The translations under genes were made by a program, and so were the position numbers. Below the pieces are notes generated by a model that had not been told where the DNA came from, made no database searches, and was given only the letters and a program-made list of their open reading frames with translations. A stretch of 5,058 bases of DNA from an uncultured Clostridium sp. (lineage in GTDB: Bacteria; Bacillota; Clostridia; Clostridiales; Clostridiaceae): positions 1 to 5,058 of the forward strand of contig CAKVFO010000197.1 of the NCBI GenBank assembly GCA_934746785.1. The letters are read 5' to 3'. Positions 1-5,058 of this stretch are shown here, in pieces. Positions within the stretch are counted from its first letter, which is position 1, and every line of letters begins with the position of its first letter.

Positions 1-1
1 A

Positions 2-256
2 TTTAAATATGAAAAGAAAGTCAGAAAAAATAAATATGGAAGAACAGAAGAAATATATGAATGTGAGGATTGTGAAGGTTGTCCGTATCGAAGCGAATGC
101 TGTAAAAGAACTAAATCAAATCGTACTATAAGTTTAAATAGAGAACTAACTTCAATGCATGAAGAAGTTATAAATAATCTTGAATCTATACATGGTGCAT
201 TGCTTTGCATGAATAGAAGTATTCAATCTGAAGGAACATTCGGAATAATAAAGTAA
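2..256 (+). pseudogene. IS1182-like transposase, C-terminal remnant (broken, 5' end outside window)
   Basis: An 84-codon open frame enters from the left edge and stops at TAA 254-256. It carries the cysteine cluster typical of the late part of IS1182-family DDE transposases (visible residues 21-34: C-x2-C-x2-C-P-x4-C-C). This is followed by an RTI-x-N segment and then by MNRSIQSEGTFGIIK, the conserved block around the last catalytic Glu. In intact relatives this block continues for roughly 40-60 residues (RG-x-NVK and a hydrophobic NI/NLxK tail). Here the frame ends directly after GIIK. Another frame just beyond (about 252-272) reads KREMLAA, which could be a trace of the lost tail, suggesting a small deletion plus frameshift. 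The N-terminal half is not in view. Family assignment rests on motif recall; that the 3' end is broken is seen in the sequence. Confidence 0.72.
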
Positions 257-367
257 AACGTGAAATGCTCGCAGCATAAAATTGATTTAATTTTTTTATT
301 TATAATGAGAGCTTTATTAAGTGCACCCATTTTTAAAAATTAAAGGTGAAAAATAGAAATATATATC

Positions 368-405
368 AAAGAACCATACTAGCTCAAAAACTAGTATGGT
401 TCTTT
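368..405. terminator. Strong hairpin terminator downstream of serS, possibly bidirectional
   Basis: A perfect 15-bp inverted repeat (AAAGAACCATACTAG at 368-382, its complement at 391-405) encloses an 8-nt loop. It lies 32 nt beyond the serS stop codon. On the plus strand the stem is followed by AATTTTTAGGACTTTTTTT. On the minus strand it is followed by a weaker TTTGATATATATTTC tail. It probably ends serS transcription and also blocks transcription coming from the transposase remnant. The remaining intergenic sequence (257-367, 406-437) shows no gene. Confidence 0.85.
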
Positions 406-437
406 AATTTTTAGGACTTTTTTTACAGCCCCTTCTA

Positions 438-1715
438 TTATTTTATAACATCATCTCTAAAGAATGGTTTTAATGCTTCAGGAACCTTAACTGTACCATC
501 TGCTTGTTGATAATTTTCTAATACTGCGGCTACAGTTCTTCCAATAGCTACACCTGAGCCATTTATTGTATGAATAAATTGTGGCTTAGCCTTTGGATTC
601 TCTCTGTATTTTATATTTGCTCTTCTAGCTTGGAAATCTTCAAAATTTGAACAGCTTGATATTTCAACATATCTGTTATAGCTTGGCATCCATACTTCAA
701 TATCATACTTAAGTGCTGCTGTAAATCCTAAATCACCTTTGCATATTCTAACTATTCTATAAGGTAATCCCAAACCTTGTAATACAGATTCAGCATCAGC
801 AACTAACTTATCTAATTCTTCATAACTTTGTTCTGGCTTACAGAACTTAACTAATTCAACTTTATTAAATTGATGTTGTCTAACTAACCCTCTAGTATCT
901 CTTCCTGCTGAACCAGCTTCTGCTCTAAAACAAGCTGAATAAGCAGCATATTTTAAAGGAAGATCTTCTCCTGCCAGCACTTCATTTCTATACATATTAG
1001 TTACAGGTACTTCTGCAGTTGGTATTAAGAAATATCCATTATTCTCAACCTTAAAAGCATCTTCTTCAAACTTAGGTAATTGACCTGTTCCTGTCATACT
1101 ATCTCTATTTACCATGTATGGTGGTAATACTTCTGTATATCCATTTTCAGTTGTGTGCTTATCTAAGAAATAGTTAATTATTGATCTTTCTAATCTAGCT
1201 CCTAAACCTTTATATATAGTAAATCTTGAACCAGCTATCTTTCCGCCTCTTTCAAAATCTAATATATTTAAATCAGTTCCTAAATCCCAGTGAGCTTTAG
1301 GTTCAAAATCAAACTTAGTAGGTTCTCCCCAAGTCTTTACTTGAACATTATCTTCATCACTTTCACCTTCTGGTACTGATGGATGTGGTATATTAGGAAT
1401 TCTAAGCATTATATACTTAATTTTTTCGTCAATTTCATTAGTCTTAACATCAAATTCCTTTATTTCATCCCCAAGTTCTCTCATTTCAGCCATAATAGCA
1501 GTTACATCCTCACCTGCTTTTTTCTTCTTAGGAATTTCAGCAGAAACTTGATTTCTCCTACTTTTTAAAGTTTCAACTTGAACTAATATCTTTCTTCTTT
1601 CTTCATCTAAACAAATAAGTTCATCAATCACTGATACATCAAAATCTTCTCCTCTATTTGTTAAAGCATTTTTTATCTCTTCTGGATTTGTTCTAATTCT
1701 TTTTAAATCTAACAT
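438..1715 (-). CDS. serS: Seryl-tRNA synthetase (SerRS)
   Basis: A cytoplasmic class II aminoacyl-tRNA synthetase that charges tRNA-Ser (and tRNA-Sec where present) with serine using ATP. The 425-residue length is normal for bacterial SerRS. Residues 1 to about 110 form the charged N-terminal domain, a long antiparallel coiled coil that contacts the tRNA long variable arm. The catalytic core follows: the serine-binding TAE loop at 233-235, motif 2 at about 263-287 (FRAEAGSAGRDTRGLVRQHQ), and motif 3 at about 386-403 (GSGVAIGRTVAAVLENYQ) with the ATP-binding Arg393. All appear intact. The start ATG (1713-1715) follows MLDLKRIR, the usual SerRS beginning, and sits 7 nt after AGGAGGG. Expression is controlled by the T-box upstream, so it should rise when uncharged tRNA-Ser accumulates. 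A monocistronic unit ending at the hairpin near 368-405 is likely. Confidence 0.98.
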   Translation of the reverse strand: MLDLKRIRTNPEEIKNALTNRGEDFDVSVIDELICLDEERRKILVQVETLKSRRNQVSAEIPKKKKAGEDVTAIMAEMRELGDEIKEFDVKTNEIDEKIKYIMLRIPNIPHPSVPEGESDEDNVQVKTWGEPTKFDFEPKAHWDLGTDLNILDFERGGKIAGSRFTIYKGLGARLERSIINYFLDKHTTENGYTEVLPPYMVNRDSMTGTGQLPKFEEDAFKVENNGYFLIPTAEVPVTNMYRNEVLAGEDLPLKYAAYSACFRAEAGSAGRDTRGLVRQHQFNKVELVKFCKPEQSYEELDKLVADAESVLQGLGLPYRIVRICKGDLGFTAALKYDIEVWMPSYNRYVEISSCSNFEDFQARRANIKYRENPKAKPQFIHTINGSGVAIGRTVAAVLENYQQADGTVKVPEALKPFFRDDVIK

Positions 1716-1749
1716 TCTTAATCCCTCCTAAAATAAACTATAAAAAAGT

Positions 1750-1863
1750 AGCTTTCCAGCACAACAAATACCTTATTAAAGCCTGTCAAAAGGTTCTAAA
1801 TGCAATTTTGCTTTTCAGTTCTTTTGCAGCATACAATTATTTTTTACGCATTGGAAAGCTTAC
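1750..1863 (-). repeat. Nested inverted repeat in the serS leader, ending in a U-run
   Basis: This lies in the roughly 210-nt segment between the T-box terminator and serS, which holds no credible ORF. On the minus strand GTAAGCTTTCCA (1863-1852) pairs with TGGAAAGCTAC (1758-1748) with one bulged base. Inside this, GCTGCAAAAG (1830-1821) can pair with CTTTTGACAGGC (1792-1781) with two bulges. The 3' arm is followed immediately by TTTTTT and then a short stretch to the serS ribosome binding site. It could be a second attenuator-like hairpin, an RNA-stability structure, or a small MITE-like insertion. I see no clear target-site duplication. The pairing is seen directly; any function is inference. 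Confidence 0.5.
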
Positions 1864-1925
1864 ATATCTGAAGACCAGTAATAATCAACGTTTTCTTTCA
1901 AAAAAGTTTTGAATTTCTTGTACGT

Positions 1926-1966
1926 AAAAAAAGAGCCACTCCTCCCTAGAAAGGGACGAAAGACTC
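1926..1966 (-). terminator. T-box-controlled intrinsic terminator of serS
   Basis: On the minus strand GAGTCTTTCGTCCCT can pair with AGGGAGGAGTGGCTC across a TTCT loop (13 of 15 positions paired, including G-U). Seven T residues follow (1926-1932). The 5' arm includes the CGTCCCT segment that would instead pair with the AGGG of the T-box sequence, so terminator and antiterminator exclude each other. This terminator may also stop transcripts that read through from the upstream operon, since no other terminator is visible before it. Confidence 0.92.
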
Positions 1967-2152
1967 CGCGTTGCCACCCTAATTGATAGAATAAACTTCT
2001 ATCCACTTAATAAATTTAACGATTTCCCGTTCTGCTCATCACAGACCCTCCAAGGTGGATTCACAATAACCAACTATTAGTTTGCACCAACCACTAACTC
2101 TCTTAAAATTAATTATTATTACTAGCCTCTTCAACAGTTTAATATTTCACTA
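1926..2152 (-). promoter_or_regulatory. T-box leader (tRNA-Ser-sensing riboswitch) of serS
   Basis: The minus strand contains the T-box sequence AGGGTGGCAACGCGG (1980-1966), directly followed by the terminator. Stem I elements lie at about 2145-2030, including a distal-loop-like GGTGCAAAC (about 2088-2080). The specifier region reads GAATCCACCTTGGAG: UCC (2059-2057) followed by ACC, the usual setting of a specifier codon, and UCC encodes serine. The bulge UGGC in the T-box complements GCCA, matching tRNA-Ser with discriminator base G. Uncharged tRNA-Ser(GGA) should bind both sites, stabilise the antiterminator and allow serS transcription; charged tRNA should give termination. The 5' boundary is estimated from the promoter. 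The specifier was read by eye, without a folded covariance model. Confidence 0.93.
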
Positions 2153-2159
2153 ACATAAA

Positions 2160-2187
2160 TATATAACACTTAACTATTCTTTGTCAA
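2160..2187 (-). promoter_or_regulatory. Predicted sigma-A promoter of serS
   Basis: The minus strand shows TTGACA (2187-2182, perfect -35) and TATATA (2165-2160) 16 nt apart. TATATT two bases further on gives an 18-nt spacer alternative. Transcription would start near 2152, just before T-box stem I. The -35 begins only about 16 nt after the stop codon of the DUF1667 gene. Confidence 0.75.
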
Positions 2188-2195
2188 TAATTGAC
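2183..2195. promoter_or_regulatory. Small palindrome overlapping the serS -35 box
   Basis: GTCAATAATTGAC is a 5-bp perfect inverted repeat around TAA that covers most of the -35 hexamer. It could be an operator, but a short AT-rich palindrome of this size can arise by chance, and the TTGACA itself supplies one half. Confidence 0.2.
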
Positions 2196-2203
2196 TCATT
2201 AAA

Positions 2204-2431
2204 TCAATCTCTTTTTATTCTTCTTGTACAAAGTATATCTACTCCAGTATTAAGAATATTTCTACACACAATATCATTTACATCTATAGGAGTACTAACA
2301 TATATTCTTGATAATACTTTGGAAAATTCTACAAATAGCTTTCTTTCAACCTTTTTACTACTTTTTACAGATATAACTTTATGTTTAGAATCACCTTTCA
2401 CTCTTACTAAACTAGTAAATATCTCTTCCAT
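2204..2431 (-). CDS. Short DUF1667-type protein, C-terminal half only
   Basis: A 75-residue protein resembling the C-terminal half of DUF1667 proteins, small partners of GlpA-like FAD oxidoreductases in anaerobes. Matching features are FTSLVRVKG at 5-13, the VKSSKKVERKLF segment at 22-33 (family form VKTSKPIPKEL), the STPIDVNDIV stretch at 46-55, and the NILNTGVDILCTR end at 58-70 (family form NILGTGVDIVATR). The usual N-terminal half with its cysteine motif (CxxCPxGC type) is missing. The chosen ATG (2429-2431) sits 4 nt after GGGGAG and leaves a 19-bp gap to the oxidoreductase stop codon. The same frame is open further upstream to 2521, but that part overlaps the oxidoreductase and shows no DUF1667 motif. 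Its role is unknown, perhaps a structural or electron-transfer accessory of the neighbouring enzyme. Family call from motif recall. Confidence 0.75.
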   Translation of the reverse strand: MEEIFTSLVRVKGDSKHKVISVKSSKKVERKLFVEFSKVLSRIYVSTPIDVNDIVCRNILNTGVDILCTRRIKRD

Positions 2432-2450
2432 TTTACTCCCCTCTCTACTT

Positions 2451-3854
2451 CTAAACTTCATCAAATTCCTTAATTCTACTAATCCAAATCTTTGAGTTCT
2501 TCGAGTCTTCAACAATTTCAATCGTCTTCTTGTCCATTTCTCTAGATAATATATTTATTATCTTTCTAACGCAATATGAGCCATGACAACTTCCATTTGC
2601 TGCACCAGTTCTTCTTTTTATACCTTGTACAGTTCTTGCACCTAAAGGTCTTCTTATAGCATCTATAATTTCACCTTCTGTTATATTATTACATGCACAT
2701 ACAATATTTCCATATCTTTTATCAACGGAAATTAATTCATTTCTTTCCTTAACAGTCATATCTCTAAATCTATAAATTTCACGTCTTTTATCGATAAACT
2801 CTTTCTTCTCAGTTGCTTTTAAATTTTTAGCTATAGAATTGCTAATCCTTTGGGCAATAACAGGTGCAACAGTCATTTTTGCATAGTGAGTTCCTGTAAC
2901 CCTTATATATCCTTTATCTAAATTACTGTCATCTATAACTATTGAATCTTTCTCATATACATCACTAAATATATTATTTACATTGCACTTTTCTATATTA
3001 GGTATTAACATTTTACCATACTTTATACCTTCTTCAATATTTACTGCTGTTGGATTTTTAATTCCAATTATTGATCCACTAGATAAATCCGGTATACTTA
3101 CTATAAAACTTTTATCATTTAAAACCTTTATAACTACTTTATTAGGAACATTTTTTATAGTGTTATCAATTAGATAATAACTCATATTCTTTAAAGTCAA
3201 GCTCTTAGATTCATCCATACTTTTATTCGTATCATCTTGTAAATAAACATCATTTGCTATAGTATTAATAACAACCCTACAAGTAAATTTGTTCTTACTA
3301 GTAATAACCTTAAATCCTTTATTTATATTACTTATATCAATTACTTCTTCTTCAAATCTAAAGTTAACCCCATTTTCTGCTGCCACTTCTGCATAAGCTA
3401 TAGATAAGTCATATGGTGCTATAATTGCTACATTTTCTGAATATAATGCTTTATTTATATTCATACCTATATTGGGTTCTATTTTTAAAACGTCTTCTTC
3501 ATTCAATAACTCAACCTTATCTATATTTCTCTTCTTTGCCCTATTATAAATAGCTTCTATTTTATTTATATTATCATCATCATATACTCTTAAAGCACCA
3601 ATTTTTCTATATGGGACTTTAAATTTCTTGCAAGCTTCCTCTATCAATTTACTACCCTTCTCTTCCAAAGAAGCCATTGATGAATCTGATGTTTCCGATC
3701 CATCATATACTACTGAAGTATTTACAAAGGCTATGTCATCTACAATATCAAAATCCTTTTCTATTAACGCTATATTTAAATTATATTTAGATAGTTCATA
3801 CGCAACTGAACATCCAATTATTCCGCCTCCTAAAATTAATACATCATAATCCAT
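2451..3854 (-). CDS. GlpA-like FAD-dependent oxidoreductase with C-terminal BFD-type [2Fe-2S] domain
   Basis: A 467-residue soluble protein. Residues 1 to about 345 form a DAO/GlpA-type FAD domain: Rossmann motif GGGIIG at 9-14, and Glu32 (IEK) at the end of the second strand to bind the FAD ribose. Residues about 380-440 form a BFD-like domain with C386-x-C388 and C423-x4-C428, fit for a [2Fe-2S] cluster, plus the family block RRPLGARTVQGIKRRT. Relatives are annotated as anaerobic glycerol-3-phosphate dehydrogenase or general NAD(P)/FAD oxidoreductases. Two blocks conserved in them are altered: the SGIVHAGYDA loop reads TSVVYDGSET (46-55), and the SPGLTSAPA block reads YAKMTVAPV (324-332). 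The substrate may therefore differ, or catalysis may be impaired. Start ATG 3852-3854 follows AGGGGTG by 6 nt; an in-frame GTG at 3875 lacks a good RBS. It lies 28 bp after niaR, probably in the same operon. Confidence 0.88.
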   Translation of the reverse strand: MDYDVLILGGGIIGCSVAYELSKYNLNIALIEKDFDIVDDIAFVNTSVVYDGSETSDSSMASLEEKGSKLIEEACKKFKVPYRKIGALRVYDDDNINKIEAIYNRAKKRNIDKVELLNEEDVLKIEPNIGMNINKALYSENVAIIAPYDLSIAYAEVAAENGVNFRFEEEVIDISNINKGFKVITSKNKFTCRVVINTIANDVYLQDDTNKSMDESKSLTLKNMSYYLIDNTIKNVPNKVVIKVLNDKSFIVSIPDLSSGSIIGIKNPTAVNIEEGIKYGKMLIPNIEKCNVNNIFSDVYEKDSIVIDDSNLDKGYIRVTGTHYAKMTVAPVIAQRISNSIAKNLKATEKKEFIDKRREIYRFRDMTVKERNELISVDKRYGNIVCACNNITEGEIIDAIRRPLGARTVQGIKRRTGAANGSCHGSYCVRKIINILSREMDKKTIEIVEDSKNSKIWISRIKEFDEV

Positions 3855-3882
3855 TTCATTCACCCCTATATTCACTAGATAT

Positions 3883-4392
3883 TTATTCTATAATAAAACC
3901 TTTTTCTTTTAATTCATTTAATATTAAGCTCATATTTACTTCATTATCAGTTATTATAGTGTGAATATGAACTCCATTAGTTAATAAAGATAATAATTTA
4001 GCTTCATTTTCTGTATACTTATTAATAAAATTTTCTAAATCGTGCAGGCTACTTATCATTAATATTCCCTTTATTTCACCATATATAGGATGTTCAACTA
4101 TAACATCTTCAATAATTCCACCATACTTAATAATTATCTCTAATTCTTCTCTTAATTTTTTTTCATTATGTGATACAGCAATTACTTTTTTTATTCCTTT
4201 CTCTTCTTTATTTATTATGTATCCATCAGGTGTAGCTATTATTAAATTGCCTTCAGCCCTTAATATAGCTATATCTTTAACAATAATTTGTCTAGTAACA
4301 TTATACTTATTAGCCAATAAAACTCCCTTTATAGCTTTTTCACTTTTTTGTAGTTCACTTAATATAGCTCTTCTTCTATTTATCGCACTCAT
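3883..4392 (-). CDS. niaR: NiaR-type niacin-responsive transcriptional repressor (HTH_11 + 3H domain)
   Basis: A 169-residue cytoplasmic DNA-binding protein; B. subtilis YrxA/NiaR is about this size. Residues 1-60 form a winged helix-turn-helix (RRRAILSEL, then GVLLANKYNVTRQIIVKDIAILRAEG with the recognition helix near 33-45, and a wing ending TPDGYII). Residues 68-169 form the 3H domain, named for its conserved histidines: H75, H101, H142 and H144. H75, E83, H142 and H144 match in spacing the metal ligands described for the Thermotoga protein. NiaR proteins bind niacin and repress genes for NAD synthesis and niacin uptake. None of the known targets (nadABC, niaP) is in this window. The start ATG follows AGAGGG at good spacing. 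It lies 21 bp after the HD gene and 28 bp before the oxidoreductase, suggesting co-transcription and perhaps autoregulation. Confidence 0.92.
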   Translation of the reverse strand: MSAINRRRAILSELQKSEKAIKGVLLANKYNVTRQIIVKDIAILRAEGNLIIATPDGYIINKEEKGIKKVIAVSHNEKKLREELEIIIKYGGIIEDVIVEHPIYGEIKGILMISSLHDLENFINKYTENEAKLLSLLTNGVHIHTIITDNEVNMSLILNELKEKGFIIE

Positions 4393-4413
4393 CTAATCCC
4401 TCTTATATAAATA

Positions 4414-4914
4414 TTAATTATTATCATCACACTTCTTTATAATCTCTAAATAACAATTATTACTTTGCTCCTTGCAATGATGCTTTTCAATTGCCTCTAA
4501 TAATTCAGTATCATTTATATTCATATTTTTTAATATATTCGAAGACTTTTGGGGATGATTATAATATACATCAATCTTCTTTAATGAAGTATTTTTTTTT
4601 AATTTCCCTTTAGTTATTTTATCAAGAATTACTATTATTGATTTATCTATGGTAGTTAATCTCTTTTCTATCTTCCCTATATCATGAAGTAATGCAATTT
4701 TTGCTAACTTACCTTTATCAATATTACTCCAATTATTACTTTCCTTCAAAGCATCTTTACAAACTCTTATACTATGCTGTTGTTCTGAAGTTTGTAACTT
4801 TTTAAAAAGATATATTTCTTCCTCATTCAAGTATATATTTAATATATTTTTATCAACTTTTTTAAGGGGTGCTGTAATCGCCCATATAAATTGTTTTAAT
4901 CGATATATAGACAT
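4414..4914 (-). CDS. HD (HDIG)-domain protein, predicted metal-dependent phosphohydrolase
   Basis: A 166-residue protein with an HD-superfamily core: H47 (QQHSIRV), the signature H77-D78-I-G-K (ALLHDIGKI), H120 (YYNHPQKSS), H145/H146 (IEKHHCK) and D163 near the very end. This pattern fits metal-binding phosphohydrolases acting on nucleotides or phosphodiesters; the substrate cannot be read from sequence. There is no GYP motif, so it is not an HD-GYP c-di-GMP phosphodiesterase. Residues 1-40 precede the fold and hold a short hydrophobic patch (FIWAITAPL, 9-17), too brief for a sure membrane segment. The protein ends three residues after the last Asp, so the domain is complete but minimal. The start ATG is 9 nt after AAGGA. 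It is probably the first gene of the operon with niaR, driven by the promoter at 4951-4979. Confidence 0.88.
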   Translation of the reverse strand: MSIYRLKQFIWAITAPLKKVDKNILNIYLNEEEIYLFKKLQTSEQQHSIRVCKDALKESNNWSNIDKGKLAKIALLHDIGKIEKRLTTIDKSIIVILDKITKGKLKKNTSLKKIDVYYNHPQKSSNILKNMNINDTELLEAIEKHHCKEQSNNCYLEIIKKCDDNN

Positions 4915-4950
4915 AAAGTTTATTCCTTATCAAAAATTATATTTACTTTT

Positions 4951-4979
4951 ATCATATCACCTAACAAGGTTATTATCAA
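4951..4979 (-). promoter_or_regulatory. Predicted sigma-A promoter of the HD-niaR-oxidoreductase-DUF1667 operon
   Basis: The minus strand reads TTGATA (4979-4974), a 17-nt spacer, then TATGAT (4956-4951); each hexamer differs from consensus by one base. Transcription would begin near 4944, about 30 nt before the HD start codon. No other credible promoter is seen in the 19-28 bp gaps between the four genes. Confidence 0.75.
4956..4973. promoter_or_regulatory. Imperfect inverted repeat in the promoter spacer, candidate operator
   Basis: ATCACCT and AGGTTAT are inverted around AACA (6 of 7 pairs). The repeat occupies almost exactly the space between the -35 and -10 hexamers of the operon promoter, a classic position for a repressor site. 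With niaR in the operon, NiaR autoregulation is one possibility, but I cannot match the site to a NiaR motif with confidence. Confidence 0.3.
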
Positions 4980-5017
4980 ATAAGAACAAAGTGGCTGACG
5001 CCACGCTCCCTTCGGGA
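4977..5017 (-). terminator. Two GC-rich hairpins with T-rich tail, possible terminator of an upstream unit
   Basis: On the minus strand TCCC-GAA-GGGA (5017-5007) is followed by GTGGC-GTCA-GCCAC (5004-4991) and then by TTTGTTCTTATTTG. The GC-rich block stands out from the AT-rich surroundings. It could terminate a minus-strand gene lying beyond the right edge, just before the HD operon promoter. The T-tract is interrupted, so the call is tentative. Nothing coding is visible from 4980 to 5058. Confidence 0.42.
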
Positions 5018-5024
5018 AACTTAA

Positions 5025-5053
5025 TTGAAAGTGTAAATTTAAAAGCATAGGAT
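5025..5053 (+). promoter_or_regulatory. Weak candidate promoter reading out of the right edge
   Basis: The plus strand shows TTGAAA (5025-5030), a 17-nt spacer and TAGGAT (5048-5053). The -35 differs from consensus by one base and the -10 by two. The gene it would serve lies outside the window, and AT-rich DNA gives such matches often. Confidence 0.2.
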
Positions 5054-5058
5054 ACTCA

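Noticed and set aside
1383..1568. Plus-strand open frame antisense to serS
   Set aside because: It lies wholly inside serS, lacks a recognisable domain, and is rich in residues expected from the reverse of a Lys/Glu-rich coiled coil.
1750..1860. Firm call of a MITE
   Set aside because: Terminal inverted repeats of 9 bp are present, but no clear target-site duplication and no second copy in the window; kept only as a possibility.
1800..1871. Short plus-strand frame (ATG to TGA, 23 codons) in the serS leader
   Set aside because: No convincing RBS or promoter, and it spans the inverted-repeat structure; most likely chance.
2181..2495. Plus-strand open frame of about 104 codons opposite the DUF1667-type gene
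   Set aside because: The minus strand has a family match, RBS and operon context; the plus frame has no RBS and low-complexity Ser/Leu/Asn content.
2432..2521. Upstream extension of the DUF1667-type gene to an ATG at 2521
   Set aside because: It overlaps the oxidoreductase C-terminus in another frame, shows no family motif, and the ATG at 2431 has a strong RBS (GGGGAG).
2983..3849. Plus-strand open frames opposite the oxidoreductase
   Set aside because: Both are shadows of a well-supported gene with intact Rossmann and BFD motifs.
3855..3875. GTG start for the oxidoreductase seven codons upstream
   Set aside because: No RBS at a suitable distance; its codons contain the AGGGGTG that serves the ATG at 3854, where the family's usual start (xYDVxIxGGG) begins.
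1..5058. tRNA, rRNA and CRISPR arrays
   Set aside because: No tRNA cloverleaf signature (such as GGTTCGAATCC), no conserved rRNA segment and no regularly spaced direct repeats were seen on either strand.

Overview
The window is very AT-rich, uses Gram-positive AGGAGG-type ribosome binding sites, and carries a serine-type T-box leader, a NiaR repressor and an IS1182-like transposase remnant. Together these point to a Firmicute, most likely Clostridium sensu stricto. From memory, the order HD-domain protein, niaR, FAD oxidoreductase, DUF1667, serS occurs in clostridia near the replication origin; this was not checked here.

Layout, left to right. Positions 2-256 (plus strand) hold the C-terminal part of a broken IS1182-like transposase that enters from the left edge. 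Positions 257-437 are non-coding apart from a strong 15-bp hairpin terminator at 368-405. All intact genes are on the minus strand, so they are transcribed right to left. serS (438-1715) is preceded by a leader of more than 400 nt. That leader has a promoter near 2160-2187, a complete T-box with a readable UCC specifier and a UGGC tRNA-end-binding bulge, and an intrinsic terminator at 1926-1966. It also has an extra stretch of about 210 nt between the T-box terminator and the start codon, containing a nested inverted repeat (1750-1863) that ends in a U-run.

Upstream of that is a tight four-gene set: an HD-domain protein (4414-4914), niaR (3883-4392), a GlpA-like FAD oxidoreductase with a C-terminal BFD-type [2Fe-2S] domain (2451-3854), and a short DUF1667-type protein (2204-2431). 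Gaps are 19-28 bp, so this is probably one operon, driven by a good sigma-A-type promoter at 4951-4979. I see no intrinsic terminator between the last gene and the serS promoter, so readthrough into the serS T-box is plausible.

How the genes may work together: NiaR senses niacin (NAD supply). The oxidoreductase plus DUF1667 pair resembles a reduced version of the three-part glycerol-3-phosphate-dehydrogenase-like cluster of clostridia, but the middle subunit is absent, DUF1667 keeps only its C-terminal half, and conserved FAD-domain motifs are replaced while the FeS cysteines are kept. The substrate is therefore unknown. The right edge (4981-5058) holds two small GC-rich hairpins and no gene that I can recognise.
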